A stretch of DNA of 64,000 nt from Streptomyces mobaraensis NBRC 13819 = DSM 40847 (GCF_017916255.1 NZ_CP072827.1:3869501-3933500), one strand, 5' to 3'. Shown: positions 50,671 through 59,128, counted from the stretch's first letter. Translations and numbers: made by a program. Notes: generated by a model from the letters alone, not told the origin.

Positions 50671-51099
50671 ATGCCGCGACGCAAGAACCCGCGGGACGAC
50701 GGTGGTTCCCGCCGCCCGCAGCGCCGCAAGGACGTCCTGCGCGGACAGGGCGGCCACCGGACGGCCGACTTCCGGTGCGCCGGCTGCCGGCTCGCCGTGT
50801 CCCTTGCCGCACCCGGCACGGCGCACCGCAACCACTGCCCGCACTGCCTGGTCAGCCTGCACGTCGACGGACGCGTTCCGGGCGACCGGGCCGCGTCCTG
50901 CCGGGGCCGGATGGAGGCGTTGAGCCTGTCCGTCCGCCCGGACGGCGAGTGGCTGATCATCCACGAGTGCCGGTCCTGCGGCGAACTGAGCGCCAACCGC
51001 ATCGCGGGGGACGACAACGCCCTCGTCCTGATGCGCCTCGCGCTCCGCCCGCTGCGGGACGTCAGGGCCGAGGCGAGCGGCGCGCTCCTGGCGCTGTGA
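50671..51099 (+). CDS. RNHCP-domain zinc-ribbon protein 2
   Basis: A 142-residue paralogue of the preceding protein. It has the exact signature RNHCPHCLVSLHVDGRVPGD, with CxxC pairs in FRCAGCRL, HCPHCL and HECRSCGELSANRIAGDDN. The N-terminus (PRRKNPRDDGGSRRPQRRK) is very basic, which suits RNA binding. AGGAG at 50660-50664 precedes ATG 50671. It is cotranscribed with protein 1 and followed by a very strong hairpin. Two adjacent diverged copies suggest division of labour. Confidence 0.82.
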   Translation: MPRRKNPRDDGGSRRPQRRKDVLRGQGGHRTADFRCAGCRLAVSLAAPGTAHRNHCPHCLVSLHVDGRVPGDRAASCRGRMEALSLSVRPDGEWLIIHECRSCGELSANRIAGDDNALVLMRLALRPLRDVRAEASGALLAL

Positions 51100-51101
51100 A
51101 A

Positions 51102-51154
51102 CGGCGGCGGCGCGGCCGGATCGGGGAAACCCCCGCCCGGCCGCGCCGCCGCCG
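51102..51154. terminator. Two-way terminator hairpin
   Basis: Arms 51102-51119 and 51137-51154 are perfectly complementary over 18 bp, and GGGG/CCCC inside extends the stem. It lies between the convergent RNHCP and aminopeptidase genes. Confidence 0.8.
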
Positions 51155-51169
51155 ATGGGCCTTCCGGGC

Positions 51170-52624
51170 TCAGCCCTTGAGGCGGCCCATCCACGCCTCG
51201 ACGTCCGAGGACGTCCGGGGCAGGCCGGCGGAGAGGTTCCGGTTGCCGTCCTCGGTGACGAGGATGTCGTCCTCGATGCGGACGCCGATGCCGCGGTACT
51301 CCTCGGGCACGGTCAGGTCGTCGGCCTGGAAGTAGAGGCCGGGCTCGACCGTGAGGACCATGCCGGGCTCCAGGACGCCGTCCACGTAGGTCTCGGTGCG
51401 GGCGACCGCGCAGTCGTGGACGTCCAGGCCGAGCATGTGGCCGGTGCCGTGCAGGGTCCAGCGGCGCTGCAGGCCGAGTTCCAGGACGCGCTCGACCGGG
51501 CCCTCGACGAGGCCCCACTCGACGAGCTTCTCGGCGAGGACGCGCTGGGCGGCGTCGTGGAAGTCGCGGTACTTCGCGCCCGGCCTCACCGCGGCGATGC
51601 CGGCCTCCTGCGCCTCGTACACGGCGTCGTAGATCTTGCGCTGGAGCTCGGTGTACGTGCCGTTGATCGGCAGCGTCCGGGTGACGTCGGCGGTGTAGAG
51701 GGTGTGGGTCTCCACACCGGCGTCGAGCAGCAGCAGCTCGCCGGCGCGGACCGGGCCGTCGTTGCGCACCCAGTGCAGGGTGGTGGCGTGCGGGCCGGCG
51801 GCGCAGATGGAGCCGTAGCCGATGTCGTTGCCCTCGACCCGGGCGCGGAGGAAGAACGTCCCCTCGATGTAGCGCTCGGAGGTGGCCTCCGCCTTGTCGA
51901 GGACCTTCACGACGTCCTCGAAGCCCCGGACGGTGGAGTCCACGGCCTTCTGGAGCTCGGCGATCTCGAAGGCGTCCTTCACGAGCCGCTGCTCGCTGAT
52001 GAAGATCCGCAGCTCCTCGTCGCGCTCGGCGGTGACCTTGTCGGTCAGCGCGGCCTCGATGCCGGCGTCGTGGCCGCGGACGGCGCGGACCGGGCCGGTG
52101 GCCTTGGCGAGGGCGGCGGTCAGCTCGCGCACGTCGGCGCAGGGCAGGCCGTAGAGCCGCTCGCCCTCGGCGAGGCTGTACCGGCGGCCGACCCACAGCT
52201 CGCCCATGCCGTCGAGCCAGAACTCGCCGTTCTCGCGGTTGGAGCGCGGCAGCAGGTACAGCGTGGCGTCGTGGCCGTCCGCCGTCGGCTCCAGGACGAG
52301 GACGCCGTCCTGCGTCTGGTCGCCGGTGAGGTAGACGTACTCGGTCGAGGCGCGGAAGGCGTACTCGGTGTCGTTCGAGCGGGTCTTGAGGTTGCCCGCG
52401 GGGATCACCAGGCGCTCGCCCGGGAAGCGCGCGGAGAGCTCGGCGCGGCGCCGCGCCGTCTCCTCGGCCTGGGGTATCGGCCGCAGGTCGCGCAGCTCGG
52501 TGTCGGCCCAGCCGCTCTTCATGTTCTCGGCGAGCTCGTCGGAGACGGCCGGGTAGAGGCCGTTCTTCCGCTGCTTGATCGGCTCGTCGCCTTCGGGGTT
52601 CTCGGGCGCGGGCTGCTCGGTCAT
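51170..52624 (-). CDS. pepP: Aminopeptidase P (Xaa-Pro aminopeptidase)
   Basis: A 484-residue M24B peptidase that removes an N-terminal residue before proline. The N-terminal domain spans about 60-220 (FPGERLVIPAGN). The metal ligands of the pita-bread domain are in LLLDAGVETHTLYTADVTRTLP (two Asp), HGTGHMLGLDVHD (His), LTVEPGLYF (Glu) and RIEDDILVTEDG (Glu). ATG 52624 has GAGGAGGAAAGC just before it. It runs convergent to the RNHCP genes and is cytosolic. It is complete. Confidence 0.94.
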   Translation of the reverse strand: MTEQPAPENPEGDEPIKQRKNGLYPAVSDELAENMKSGWADTELRDLRPIPQAEETARRRAELSARFPGERLVIPAGNLKTRSNDTEYAFRASTEYVYLTGDQTQDGVLVLEPTADGHDATLYLLPRSNRENGEFWLDGMGELWVGRRYSLAEGERLYGLPCADVRELTAALAKATGPVRAVRGHDAGIEAALTDKVTAERDEELRIFISEQRLVKDAFEIAELQKAVDSTVRGFEDVVKVLDKAEATSERYIEGTFFLRARVEGNDIGYGSICAAGPHATTLHWVRNDGPVRAGELLLLDAGVETHTLYTADVTRTLPINGTYTELQRKIYDAVYEAQEAGIAAVRPGAKYRDFHDAAQRVLAEKLVEWGLVEGPVERVLELGLQRRWTLHGTGHMLGLDVHDCAVARTETYVDGVLEPGMVLTVEPGLYFQADDLTVPEEYRGIGVRIEDDILVTEDGNRNLSAGLPRTSSDVEAWMGRLKG

Positions 52625-52735
52625 GCTTTCCTCCTCGAACGGGGCCGCCCCCCATCGTAGGTGGGCGGGGGAGCGCCGCGAGCGGCCGGAGGAGGGGCAT
52701 ACGTCCGGATTCACCTGCGGACGAGTCGGGACGTA

Positions 52736-54592
52736 TCAGTCGAAGTGTGCCACCAGGAGGACGACGTCCTCGCCGGAGCGGAGTTCGTCATATCCGCCGG
52801 ACGGGTCCGTTCCGTCGCCCGACCCCCGGCCGGCGGCGGCCGTGGCGTCGGTGTCGTCCGGCAGGACCGCGCGGAGGACGTGGTCGGCCACCGCCTCCGG
52901 GTCGCGCCGCGCCGCCCGGGGGACGCTCGCCGCCGCCGCGTGCAGCCGGGCGAAGGCCCGGTCCATGGCGTCGCCGGTGCGGTGCAGCAGCCCGTCGCTG
53001 TAGAGCAGGAGCGTCTCGCCCGGCGCCGGTTCGATCTCGACGCTGGGCGCCTCCCAGCAGGCCAGCATGCCCAGCGGCGCGGAGAGCGAGGTCTCGACGT
53101 ACTCGGTGCGGTGGTCGCCGATGATCAGCGGTGAGCAGTGGCCCGCCGCGGCGACGACGACCTTGCGGCTGGCCGGGTCGCAGTAGGCGAAGAGGGCCGT
53201 GGAGGAGCGGGCGGGTTCGGTCAGCCGCAGCAGGAGTTCCAGGTCGGAGAGGACGGCGACCGGATCCTCGCCCTCCATCACCGCGTACGCCCGCAGGGAC
53301 GCCCGCAGCCGGCCGGTCGCCGCGACGGCGGACGGGCCGGATCCGGTGATCCCGCCGACGGCGAGGCCGAGCGCGCCCTCGGGAAGGGGGAGCGCGTCGT
53401 ACCAGTCGCCGCCGCCGCGCGGCCCGGTGCGGTGCCGTACGGCGAGCCGGATCCCGGCGACGCGCGGCAGCCGGCCGGGGAGCAGCTCGTCGTGGAGCGC
53501 GGCCAGGGCGGTGCGGGCGCGGCCGAGCTCCAGCAGCCGGGCCAGGTGCCCGGCCGCGTGGGCGCAGTAGCGGGCGGCGAGCCGCCGCTGGCGCTCGGTG
53601 GGTTCGGCCGGTTCGTCGTAGAGCCAGACGGCGGCGCCGATCCGGCGGTCCGGCGGGGGCTCGGCGGGGCCGTCCTGGGTGGGACGGTCCTGGCCGGGGC
53701 CGTTCTGACCGGGGCCGTTCTGGCCGGGGGGCGGCGAGGGGGTGTCCGGCGGGGCGGCGGCGTCCAGGGGCATCGCGTAGCTGGCGGCGTATCCGAGCCG
53801 GGCCGCGACCTCGCGGTGCCGGGGGTCCAGGTCCTTCTCCCCGGGGATGTCGGGGCGGGCGGTGCCGGAGCGGGAGCCGACGGGCGGCAGTCCCTCCAGG
53901 AGGTGAACGTACGGATGGGACGCGGCGGAGGGGGCAGGCGCGGGGGGCGACTGACGCGAGGAAGGGGAGGAGGGGGAGGGGGATGACGGGCGAGAAGGGG
54001 CTGAAGAGCAAGAAGGGGCTGACTGCGAGGCTTGAGAGACATCCGGGGTCTGTGGGGTCTCTGCGATCTGTGAGCTGTCCGGGCTGTCCGGGCTGTCCGG
54101 GCTGTGCGGTACCTGCGGGCTGTGCGGAATGGTCTCCAGATGGCCGAGGTCCGCGCGGCCGAGTCCGAGCGTGGCGGTCGCCGTACGGCCGGAGTCGTCG
54201 ACCGGGTGGAGGGTGACCAGGCCCCGACCGGCGCCCAGGAGGGTGGCGCCGGCGCGCAGGAGTTCGCACAGCGCGTCGTCCAGGTCTGTGGTGCGGGTGA
54301 GGCGCTCGGTGAGTTCCTGGAGCGTGGTGAGGTCCGAGACCCAGCCGGCGAGGCGGTCCTGGACGAGGCCGTCAGGGCGCTGGGGGCCGCGGGGAGCGCC
54401 GGTGTTCGAGGGGGCTGAGGCGCCGGACGGGTCTGTGGCGCCGGACGATTCCGTGGTGCCGGACGGGTCCGTGGTGCCCGTGAGAGGGGAGTTGACGGCG
54501 TTCGCGGGGCACGCGGCGAAAGCAGAAGCCGCGGCGGGGGCGGGGAGGGACGGATCGATTCCGGCCACTTTCGGGAGGTGGGGGGCGCTCAT
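52736..54592 (-). CDS. GAF plus PP2C (SpoIIE/RsbU-type) serine phosphatase
   Basis: A 618-residue phosphatase that probably dephosphorylates anti-sigma-factor antagonists. A helical LTTLQELTERLTRTTDLDDALCELLRAGATLLGAGRGLV marks the GAF entry near residue 90. The GAF fold is then broken by two low-complexity inserts (about 155-225, Ser/Pro-rich; about 285-315, a PGQNG repeat). The PP2C domain starts near 360: GGGDWYDALPLPEGALGLAVGGITGSGPSAVAA has Asp in the metal site though the usual VGDV is GGI, and TLLLYSDGLLHRTGDAMD provides the second metal Asp. ATG 54592 is chosen by family-like MSAPHLPK. The missing Asp in GGITGSG could weaken metal binding. Confidence 0.85.
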   Translation of the reverse strand: MSAPHLPKVAGIDPSLPAPAAASAFAACPANAVNSPLTGTTDPSGTTESSGATDPSGASAPSNTGAPRGPQRPDGLVQDRLAGWVSDLTTLQELTERLTRTTDLDDALCELLRAGATLLGAGRGLVTLHPVDDSGRTATATLGLGRADLGHLETIPHSPQVPHSPDSPDSPDSSQIAETPQTPDVSQASQSAPSCSSAPSRPSSPSPSSPSSRQSPPAPAPSAASHPYVHLLEGLPPVGSRSGTARPDIPGEKDLDPRHREVAARLGYAASYAMPLDAAAPPDTPSPPPGQNGPGQNGPGQDRPTQDGPAEPPPDRRIGAAVWLYDEPAEPTERQRRLAARYCAHAAGHLARLLELGRARTALAALHDELLPGRLPRVAGIRLAVRHRTGPRGGGDWYDALPLPEGALGLAVGGITGSGPSAVAATGRLRASLRAYAVMEGEDPVAVLSDLELLLRLTEPARSSTALFAYCDPASRKVVVAAAGHCSPLIIGDHRTEYVETSLSAPLGMLACWEAPSVEIEPAPGETLLLYSDGLLHRTGDAMDRAFARLHAAAASVPRAARRDPEAVADHVLRAVLPDDTDATAAAGRGSGDGTDPSGGYDELRSGEDVVLLVAHFD

Positions 54593-55343
54593 GGCCGTCT
54601 GCTCCGCCGGACCCGTGCGGAGACGGCCCCGGGGCCCGCCCCGGAGAGTGTCCGCAGGGCTCCGGCGTCCGGTTTCGACCAGCCCGTCGGCCTGCGTGTT
54701 CCATGGAATAGCACCGCAAACCCCCTGTCGTGGTGCGCGCTATCGGTGACTCCACATGTACACGCCCCGGTGAGGCGATGTCCAGCATTGGACCAGTGGG
54801 AATGATGGTGTCTGAGGGGTTTTGAAGTTGGCCGGAAAATAGTGTCGTGCTCGCCGAATTGCGGTCGACTGGCCGTGCTCGACAGCGCGTCACCGCCACC
54901 GCGGTGGGTACGTACTTGAGGAAGGGCAGGGGGAGTTGGGGGCGCCCCGGAACCCGGCGGAACACCCGGGCGTCTTACCCGGCAACGGCCGTGCCCGTCC
55001 CCGAGTGGCGTGGGGGAACCCATGCCGTGGGCGAGGGGCGTACCGGCCCCAGCACCAAGCGCCATACGCGCGCCACCCTCCGCCATGTTTCACGCTCGGC
55101 CCCAGGCGTGATGCGCTGCGTTGTACGCGCAGTGACCTGTGATCCATGTGGTGCGCCGACCATGAAGCGCGGCGGCGCGTCGAGTGCCGCGCGAAGCGGC
55201 GCCCGTAGTGCCATGTAATGCGACACGCAGTGCTGCACCTGCAACGAATGCAGTGCCCTGAAGCAACGAATGCAGTGCCCTGACGGCCCTGGTCTCTCCG
55301 ACCGGGGCCCACCTTCGGCGTTCACGGAAAGGAACGAGCGCTC
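54593..55343. other. 751-bp divergent gene-free region
   Basis: No convincing gene is seen. An A/T-richer patch at 54820-54860 (GGTTTTGAAG, GAAAATAG) may carry the leftward promoter of the phosphatase. CACGC/GCGTG (55092-55111) and CTGCG/CGCAG (55116-55132) form small inverted repeats. A perfect 22-bp tandem repeat lies at 55241-55284, about 60 bases before the Prim-Pol gene, which has AAAGGA before its ATG. Confidence 0.5.
55241..55284 (+). repeat. 22-bp tandem direct repeat before the Prim-Pol gene
   Basis: GCAACGAATGCAGTGCCCTG is repeated head to tail with period 22 (55241-55262, 55263-55284), 21 of 22 bases identical. Confidence 0.85.
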
Positions 55344-56105
55344 ATGCGCGAGATCCTCGGAAGGCGACGCAAGCTCTCGCTCCGGCGGCCCGGCCGGTCC
55401 GCGGTGGTCACCGCGGCCCTGACCTACGCCACGGAGTGGCAGTGGCCCGTACTCCCCGGTGTGGGCCTCCGGCCCGGCATCGGCCGCGTGCGCGAATGCG
55501 GCTGCGCCCACCCGGACTGCGCGGTACCGGGCGCCCACCCGTTCGACCCGGGGCTGCTGGCGGCCACCACGGACGCGCGGATGGTCCGCTGGTGGTGGAC
55601 CAACCGCCCGGAGGCACCGGTCGTCCTCGCCACCGGGGGGCGTGCGGCGAGTGCCGTGAGCCTCCCCGCGATCGCCGGGGCGCGCGCGCTGGCGGCCTTC
55701 GACCGCGCGGGCGTGCGCCTCGGTCCGGTGGTGGCCACACCGACGCGCTGGACGCTCCTGGTGGCGCCCTACTCGCTGGAGGTCCTCGGCGAACTGCTGC
55801 ACAGCCAGGAGTGGGTGCCGGGTTCGCTCCGCTTCCACGGCGACGGCGGCTACGTCGTCCTCCCCCCGTCCACCACGGGCCCCGGCCGGGCCCGCTGGGA
55901 GCGCGCGCCGCAGCCCGTCGGAACACCGTCCTCCGGGGTGTCCGGGCGGAACCGCCTCGGCCGGTCGGCGTCCGGGCGGGCCGCGGGCGGCGCGGCGGCG
56001 GGGGCGCGGCCGTGGCTGCCGGACGTGGCCTCGGTGGTCGACGTCCTGGTCGAGCAGAGCGCGGCCACCGGGTCGACGGGCGGCGGCAGCCGGCTGGCGT
56101 ACTGA
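55344..56105 (+). CDS. Bifunctional DNA primase/polymerase (Prim-Pol) N-terminal domain protein
   Basis: A 253-residue protein. ALTYATEWQWPVLPGVGLRPG is the usual entry to this domain in actinobacteria, ECGCAHPDCAVPGAHPFDPG gives a short zinc-binding-like Cys/His pattern, and MVRWWWTNRPEAPVVLATG is the conserved segment after it. In relatives, catalytic acidic residues follow in the middle; here the equivalent region (FDRAGVRLGPVVATPTRWTLL) lacks an evident DxD, so it may not polymerise. The C-terminal 60 residues are Gly/Ser/Arg-rich. It stands alone downstream of tandem repeats. The Streptomyces role is unknown. Confidence 0.75.
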   Translation: MREILGRRRKLSLRRPGRSAVVTAALTYATEWQWPVLPGVGLRPGIGRVRECGCAHPDCAVPGAHPFDPGLLAATTDARMVRWWWTNRPEAPVVLATGGRAASAVSLPAIAGARALAAFDRAGVRLGPVVATPTRWTLLVAPYSLEVLGELLHSQEWVPGSLRFHGDGGYVVLPPSTTGPGRARWERAPQPVGTPSSGVSGRNRLGRSASGRAAGGAAAGARPWLPDVASVVDVLVEQSAATGSTGGGSRLAY

Positions 56106-56526
56106 ACGGCCGTACCGGAAGGGCCGGATCCGAACGGCCGTACCGGCTCCGCGCATTGGCCGGTCGTACCGGATGGCCGCACCGGAAGGCCGGGTACCAC
56201 GGCCCACTTCGTCCCACCACTGTCGGAGAACGCATCGCTCGGGCGCGGCTCGCCCGTGGAGCGCGTACGGACGGGAGACGCACGCGCTCTCACTCGTACG
56301 GGTGCAAGCCGCGCCGAGAACTGCGGGATTCGGGTGGTCAACGGCGGGGTGCCGGGGGTGGGGGCCGCTATGTTCGGGGACCGGGCCTGCGTCGGAAGCG
56401 GTGCCGGTCGAACGCCGGTGGTCGTCGGCGGGTTCCGACCGGACGCCCCTCCTGGCCGCGCCGGTCCGGCGGGGCGCGTTCCGATCGCCCCGCGTCCAGT
56501 GTCCGCGGCGAGTCGCAGGTGGTCCC
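56106..56526. other. Intergenic stretch with interspersed GGCCGTACCGG repeats
   Basis: The first 95 bases after the Prim-Pol gene carry several copies of ACGGCCGTACCGG or close variants in both orientations. Beyond about 56200 no gene or clear promoter is seen. Confidence 0.4.
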
Positions 56527-57231
56527 ATGGAGCGTGCGTCCGGTGTGCCCGGCGTGTCCCAGCAACGTGCAGCGAATCTCCGGATGGTCGCGCTCGCGGC
56601 CGTGGTGGCGCTCGCCGTCGTCCTCCCGCTCGCGGCGGCGACCGCGGGCCCCGCGGCCCCGGCCGGCCGGTCGAAGGCCGGGCCGGACCGGAAACCGGCG
56701 GGTGTCCGTCCGGCCGGCGCCGAGCGTTCCGGGGCGCTCGGGGGCCTCGGCGACACGGCCGGTGACGCGGTCGCGGCGGCCGGCGCGCTGACGGACGGCG
56801 CGCGGAAGGGGACGGGCGCCGACGGCGGCCCCGGCGCGCACCGGGGCGCGCGGTCCGCGGTCGCACCCCCCGCGGGCCCGGACGAGCCGCCGGCCGTGAC
56901 CCGCTGCGGCCCGGAACTCGAGTCCCCCGAGGGCCTGGAGGCCCAGACCTGCGTGCAGACGGAGGGCACGGAGACCTGGGCGCGGACGTACTACCGGAAC
57001 GGCATCGACGATCCGGTGACCGGCGTGTTGACCTTGATGGCCCCGGACGGCGGCTCGCTCCAGGTGCGCTGCCCGATGCCCGCGACGGACGCCCCGGACA
57101 CCTGTGAGACCCCCCGGCGGCGGACTGTGCGCGGACATGGCGCGTATGCGGCGGTCGCGGAGATCGCCTCGGCTGAAGGGAAGCTGCTCCTCCGCTCCGG
57201 CAGCAACTCACCGGAGAGCGGGGACGATTAG
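56527..57231 (+). CDS. Membrane-anchored or secreted protein of unknown function
   Basis: A 234-residue protein. An N-terminal hydrophobic segment (MVALAAVVALAVVLPLAAATA, split by no charge) acts as a signal or anchor at about 20-40. An Ala/Gly/Pro-rich stalk follows to about 120. The last 115 residues form a small domain with four cysteines (RCGPELE, QTCVQTE, VRCPMP, DTCETP) that are probably paired outside the cell, and a WARTYYRNGIDDPVTGVLTLM segment resembling beta strands. ATG 56527 fits the signal peptide. No family name comes to mind. Confidence 0.6.
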   Translation: MERASGVPGVSQQRAANLRMVALAAVVALAVVLPLAAATAGPAAPAGRSKAGPDRKPAGVRPAGAERSGALGGLGDTAGDAVAAAGALTDGARKGTGADGGPGAHRGARSAVAPPAGPDEPPAVTRCGPELESPEGLEAQTCVQTEGTETWARTYYRNGIDDPVTGVLTLMAPDGGSLQVRCPMPATDAPDTCETPRRRTVRGHGAYAAVAEIASAEGKLLLRSGSNSPESGDD

Positions 57232-57728
57232 CCCGCCCCGCGCGGAACGTCCGGCTCCGGCACGGGGCCGGCGTCCGCCGCCGCCGTCGGACCGCCTCGC
57301 GGGAACCGTCGCCGCCGGGCGGGAGAAACGTCGTGGCCTCGGCCTGCGGGCTTCTGGGAGGGGGCATCGGGGCGGTCCGGCGGTTCCCGCGGGGCGCGCT
57401 CCCGGAGACGCCCGGTGATCCACGGCGGGGTCCGCCGGCGTCCGGGCATGGAAGCGCCCGATCGCTGGCGACGGGGGATGCACCAGCGACCGGGCTCCTA
57501 GAACGGTAACAAGAGATCGGCGGTTCGCAAATTCGATCGTGGATTTCCGGACGCCGATTTCCGGGCTGACAGCGGGAGTTGTGACAGGAGTCACGCGAGT
57601 GACGGTCGCTGAACCCCGGAACCGGCGCTTCCGCGGGAGTGCGAAGCGCGGGCCTCCGGGGCCCGGGCTGCTGACCGGAGCGTCGGCCTCCGCCCCGGAT
57701 GCGGACGGGGAGCCGGAAGCGGTGGGGT
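57232..57728. other. Gene-free region with a triple GTGAC/GTCAC motif
   Basis: No gene is supported. Between 57500 and 57580 the DNA is A/T-richer (GTAACAAGAG, GCAAATTCGATC). GTGAC, GTCAC and GTGAC occur at 57581, 57590 and 57599, each separated by four bases, so two palindromes share their middle arm. Confidence 0.4.
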
Positions 57729-57925
57729 TGCCCCTGGCCCGCCCTTTCACCGTTTCCTGAGGCTGCCGCCCCAGACCCCCCTTCGCGGCTTCGCCGCTCG
57801 TCCTCAAGCGCCGGACGGGCTGATATTCAGCCCGTCCGGCGCTTGAGGACAACCGCGCGGAGCACGGTTCCGGGGGTGCGGGGGCCGGCCCCCGCAAGAA
57901 ACGGTGAAAGGGCGGGACAGGGGCA
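57729..57925. repeat. 197-bp nearly perfect palindromic element, full-length form
   Basis: Outer arms 57729-57756 and 57898-57925 (28 bases, one mismatch) carry CCGCCCTTTCACCGTTTC. The centre is a perfect 24-bp palindrome (57800-57823 and 57827-57850) with a three-base loop, TAT. Intermediate arms with GCCCCAGACCCC-like and CGCGGCTTCGCCG modules also mirror imperfectly. It resembles an intergenic repeat, possibly a MITE-like element. Confidence 0.8.
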
Positions 57926-57950
57926 CCCCACTCCGCGCCCACCCGGGCGC

Positions 57951-58159
57951 TAGGCTCGCGCCCGTACGGGCCGGAGCATCCGGCCGGCAGCCGGCGGGCC
58001 GGCGGGCGGACGTCCGGAGCGGACGACCGGACGCCGGGAGTCCGGCGACAGGAGATCCGGTACCGGAGATCCGGACGTCGGGCATCCGGAAACGGAGCGC
58101 CGCCGCGCCGGAACCCCGAGGCCCGGAGTCGGAAGCATCGATCGGGAGACACGCACGCC
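57951..58159 (+). promoter_or_regulatory. Promoter and long structured leader of the SEC-C gene
   Basis: TAGGCT at 57951-57956 is a likely -10. The next 200 bases to ATG 58160 carry more than ten CCGG/TCCGG/CCGGA motifs in both orientations, for example GGCCGGAGCATCCGGCC, and a repeated GGAGATCCGG. The RNA would fold strongly. A function is not evident. Confidence 0.4.
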
Positions 58160-59128
58160 ATGGCCAAGAAGCGCCGACCCCAGACCAAGGCCGCCGCACC
58201 GCGGGCCGTCGACGGGCCGATCCCCGTCGTCGGTGCCCGCGAGCCCTGCCCCTGCGGCTCCGGCCGCCGCTACAAGGCGTGCCACGGCCAGCAGGCCGCC
58301 CACGCCTCGGCCGAACTGGTCCAGCGGCCGTTCGAGGGCCTGCCGGGCGAGGCCGACTGGGTCGCCCTGCGCGAGCTGGTGCCCGCCGCCACCGTGCGGC
58401 TCACGCTCAAGGACGGGCTGCCCGAGGGCGTGCCCTCGGTGACGCTGGCGACCGTGCTGCCCATGGCCTGGCCGGCCCTGCGCCGGGACAACGGCGCCGT
58501 CCTGCTCGGCCTGCAGAACGACACCGCGACCGGTGACCTCAGCCGCGACCTCGCGGACACCCTCCAGCGCGCCCTCGCCGCCGAGCCGGGCACCCCCGTC
58601 GGCGGTTCCCGGACGGGCGGCGACGGGCCGCGGCTCCAGGACCTGCTGGACCTCTCGGCGCCCTTCGAGCCGGAGGTGCACACCGGATTCGAGTTCTGGG
58701 TCGAGAACGCCGAGAACGCCACCGGCGAGGTCGCCGCCTCGCTGGAGCGGGCCAACGCCGCCGCGATCCCCACCGTCCGGCTCGCCGGGGTCGAGGGCGC
58801 GTACTGGTGCGAGACGCCCGAGAAGAACCACCTGCGCTGGGTGATGACCCACCCGGAGGAGAAGCTGCTGGACGCGCTCGCGCGGCTGCACGCGGCCGGT
58901 GAGTCCTCGCTCGGCGAGGGCACCCGGCTCGTCGGCTCGTTCCGCGCCCACGGGCTGACCGTGCCCGTCTGGGACCTGCCCACGGGCGTGGCCGCGGCGG
59001 ACGTCGAGAAGCCGGCCGCCGCGTTCGCGGAGCGGCTGAACAAGGCGCTCGCCGACGAGTCGCCGCTGTCCGGCGAGGAGCGCCGGGCCCGCAGCGGCCT
59101 GACCAGCCGTCAGGTCACGCTGAACTGA
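58160..59128 (+). CDS. SEC-C motif protein (DUF5926-like)
   Basis: A 322-residue protein. The N-terminus is basic (AKKRRPQTKAAAPRA) and followed by a SEC-C zinc motif, PCPCGSGRRYKACHG, as found at the SecA C-terminus. The rest (about 55-322) is the conserved DUF5926-like part, containing FEPEVHTGFEFWVENAENATG and EGAYWCETPEKNHLRWVMTHPEEKLLDAL. No catalytic motif is seen. It is common next to the HtrA/GDPD region in Streptomyces as I remember. Transcription appears to begin far upstream. Confidence 0.78.
   Translation: MAKKRRPQTKAAAPRAVDGPIPVVGAREPCPCGSGRRYKACHGQQAAHASAELVQRPFEGLPGEADWVALRELVPAATVRLTLKDGLPEGVPSVTLATVLPMAWPALRRDNGAVLLGLQNDTATGDLSRDLADTLQRALAAEPGTPVGGSRTGGDGPRLQDLLDLSAPFEPEVHTGFEFWVENAENATGEVAASLERANAAAIPTVRLAGVEGAYWCETPEKNHLRWVMTHPEEKLLDALARLHAAGESSLGEGTRLVGSFRAHGLTVPVWDLPTGVAAADVEKPAAAFAERLNKALADESPLSGEERRARSGLTSRQVTLN

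Noticed and set aside
49358..50812. Extended N-terminus of the DGPF protein
   Set aside because: The extension runs through repeat DNA and antisense of the RNHCP gene; ATG 49771 has a ribosome site and matches the family.
54975..56969. 664-codon leftward frame across the Prim-Pol gene
   Set aside because: No domain, poor codon pattern and antisense to a recognised gene.
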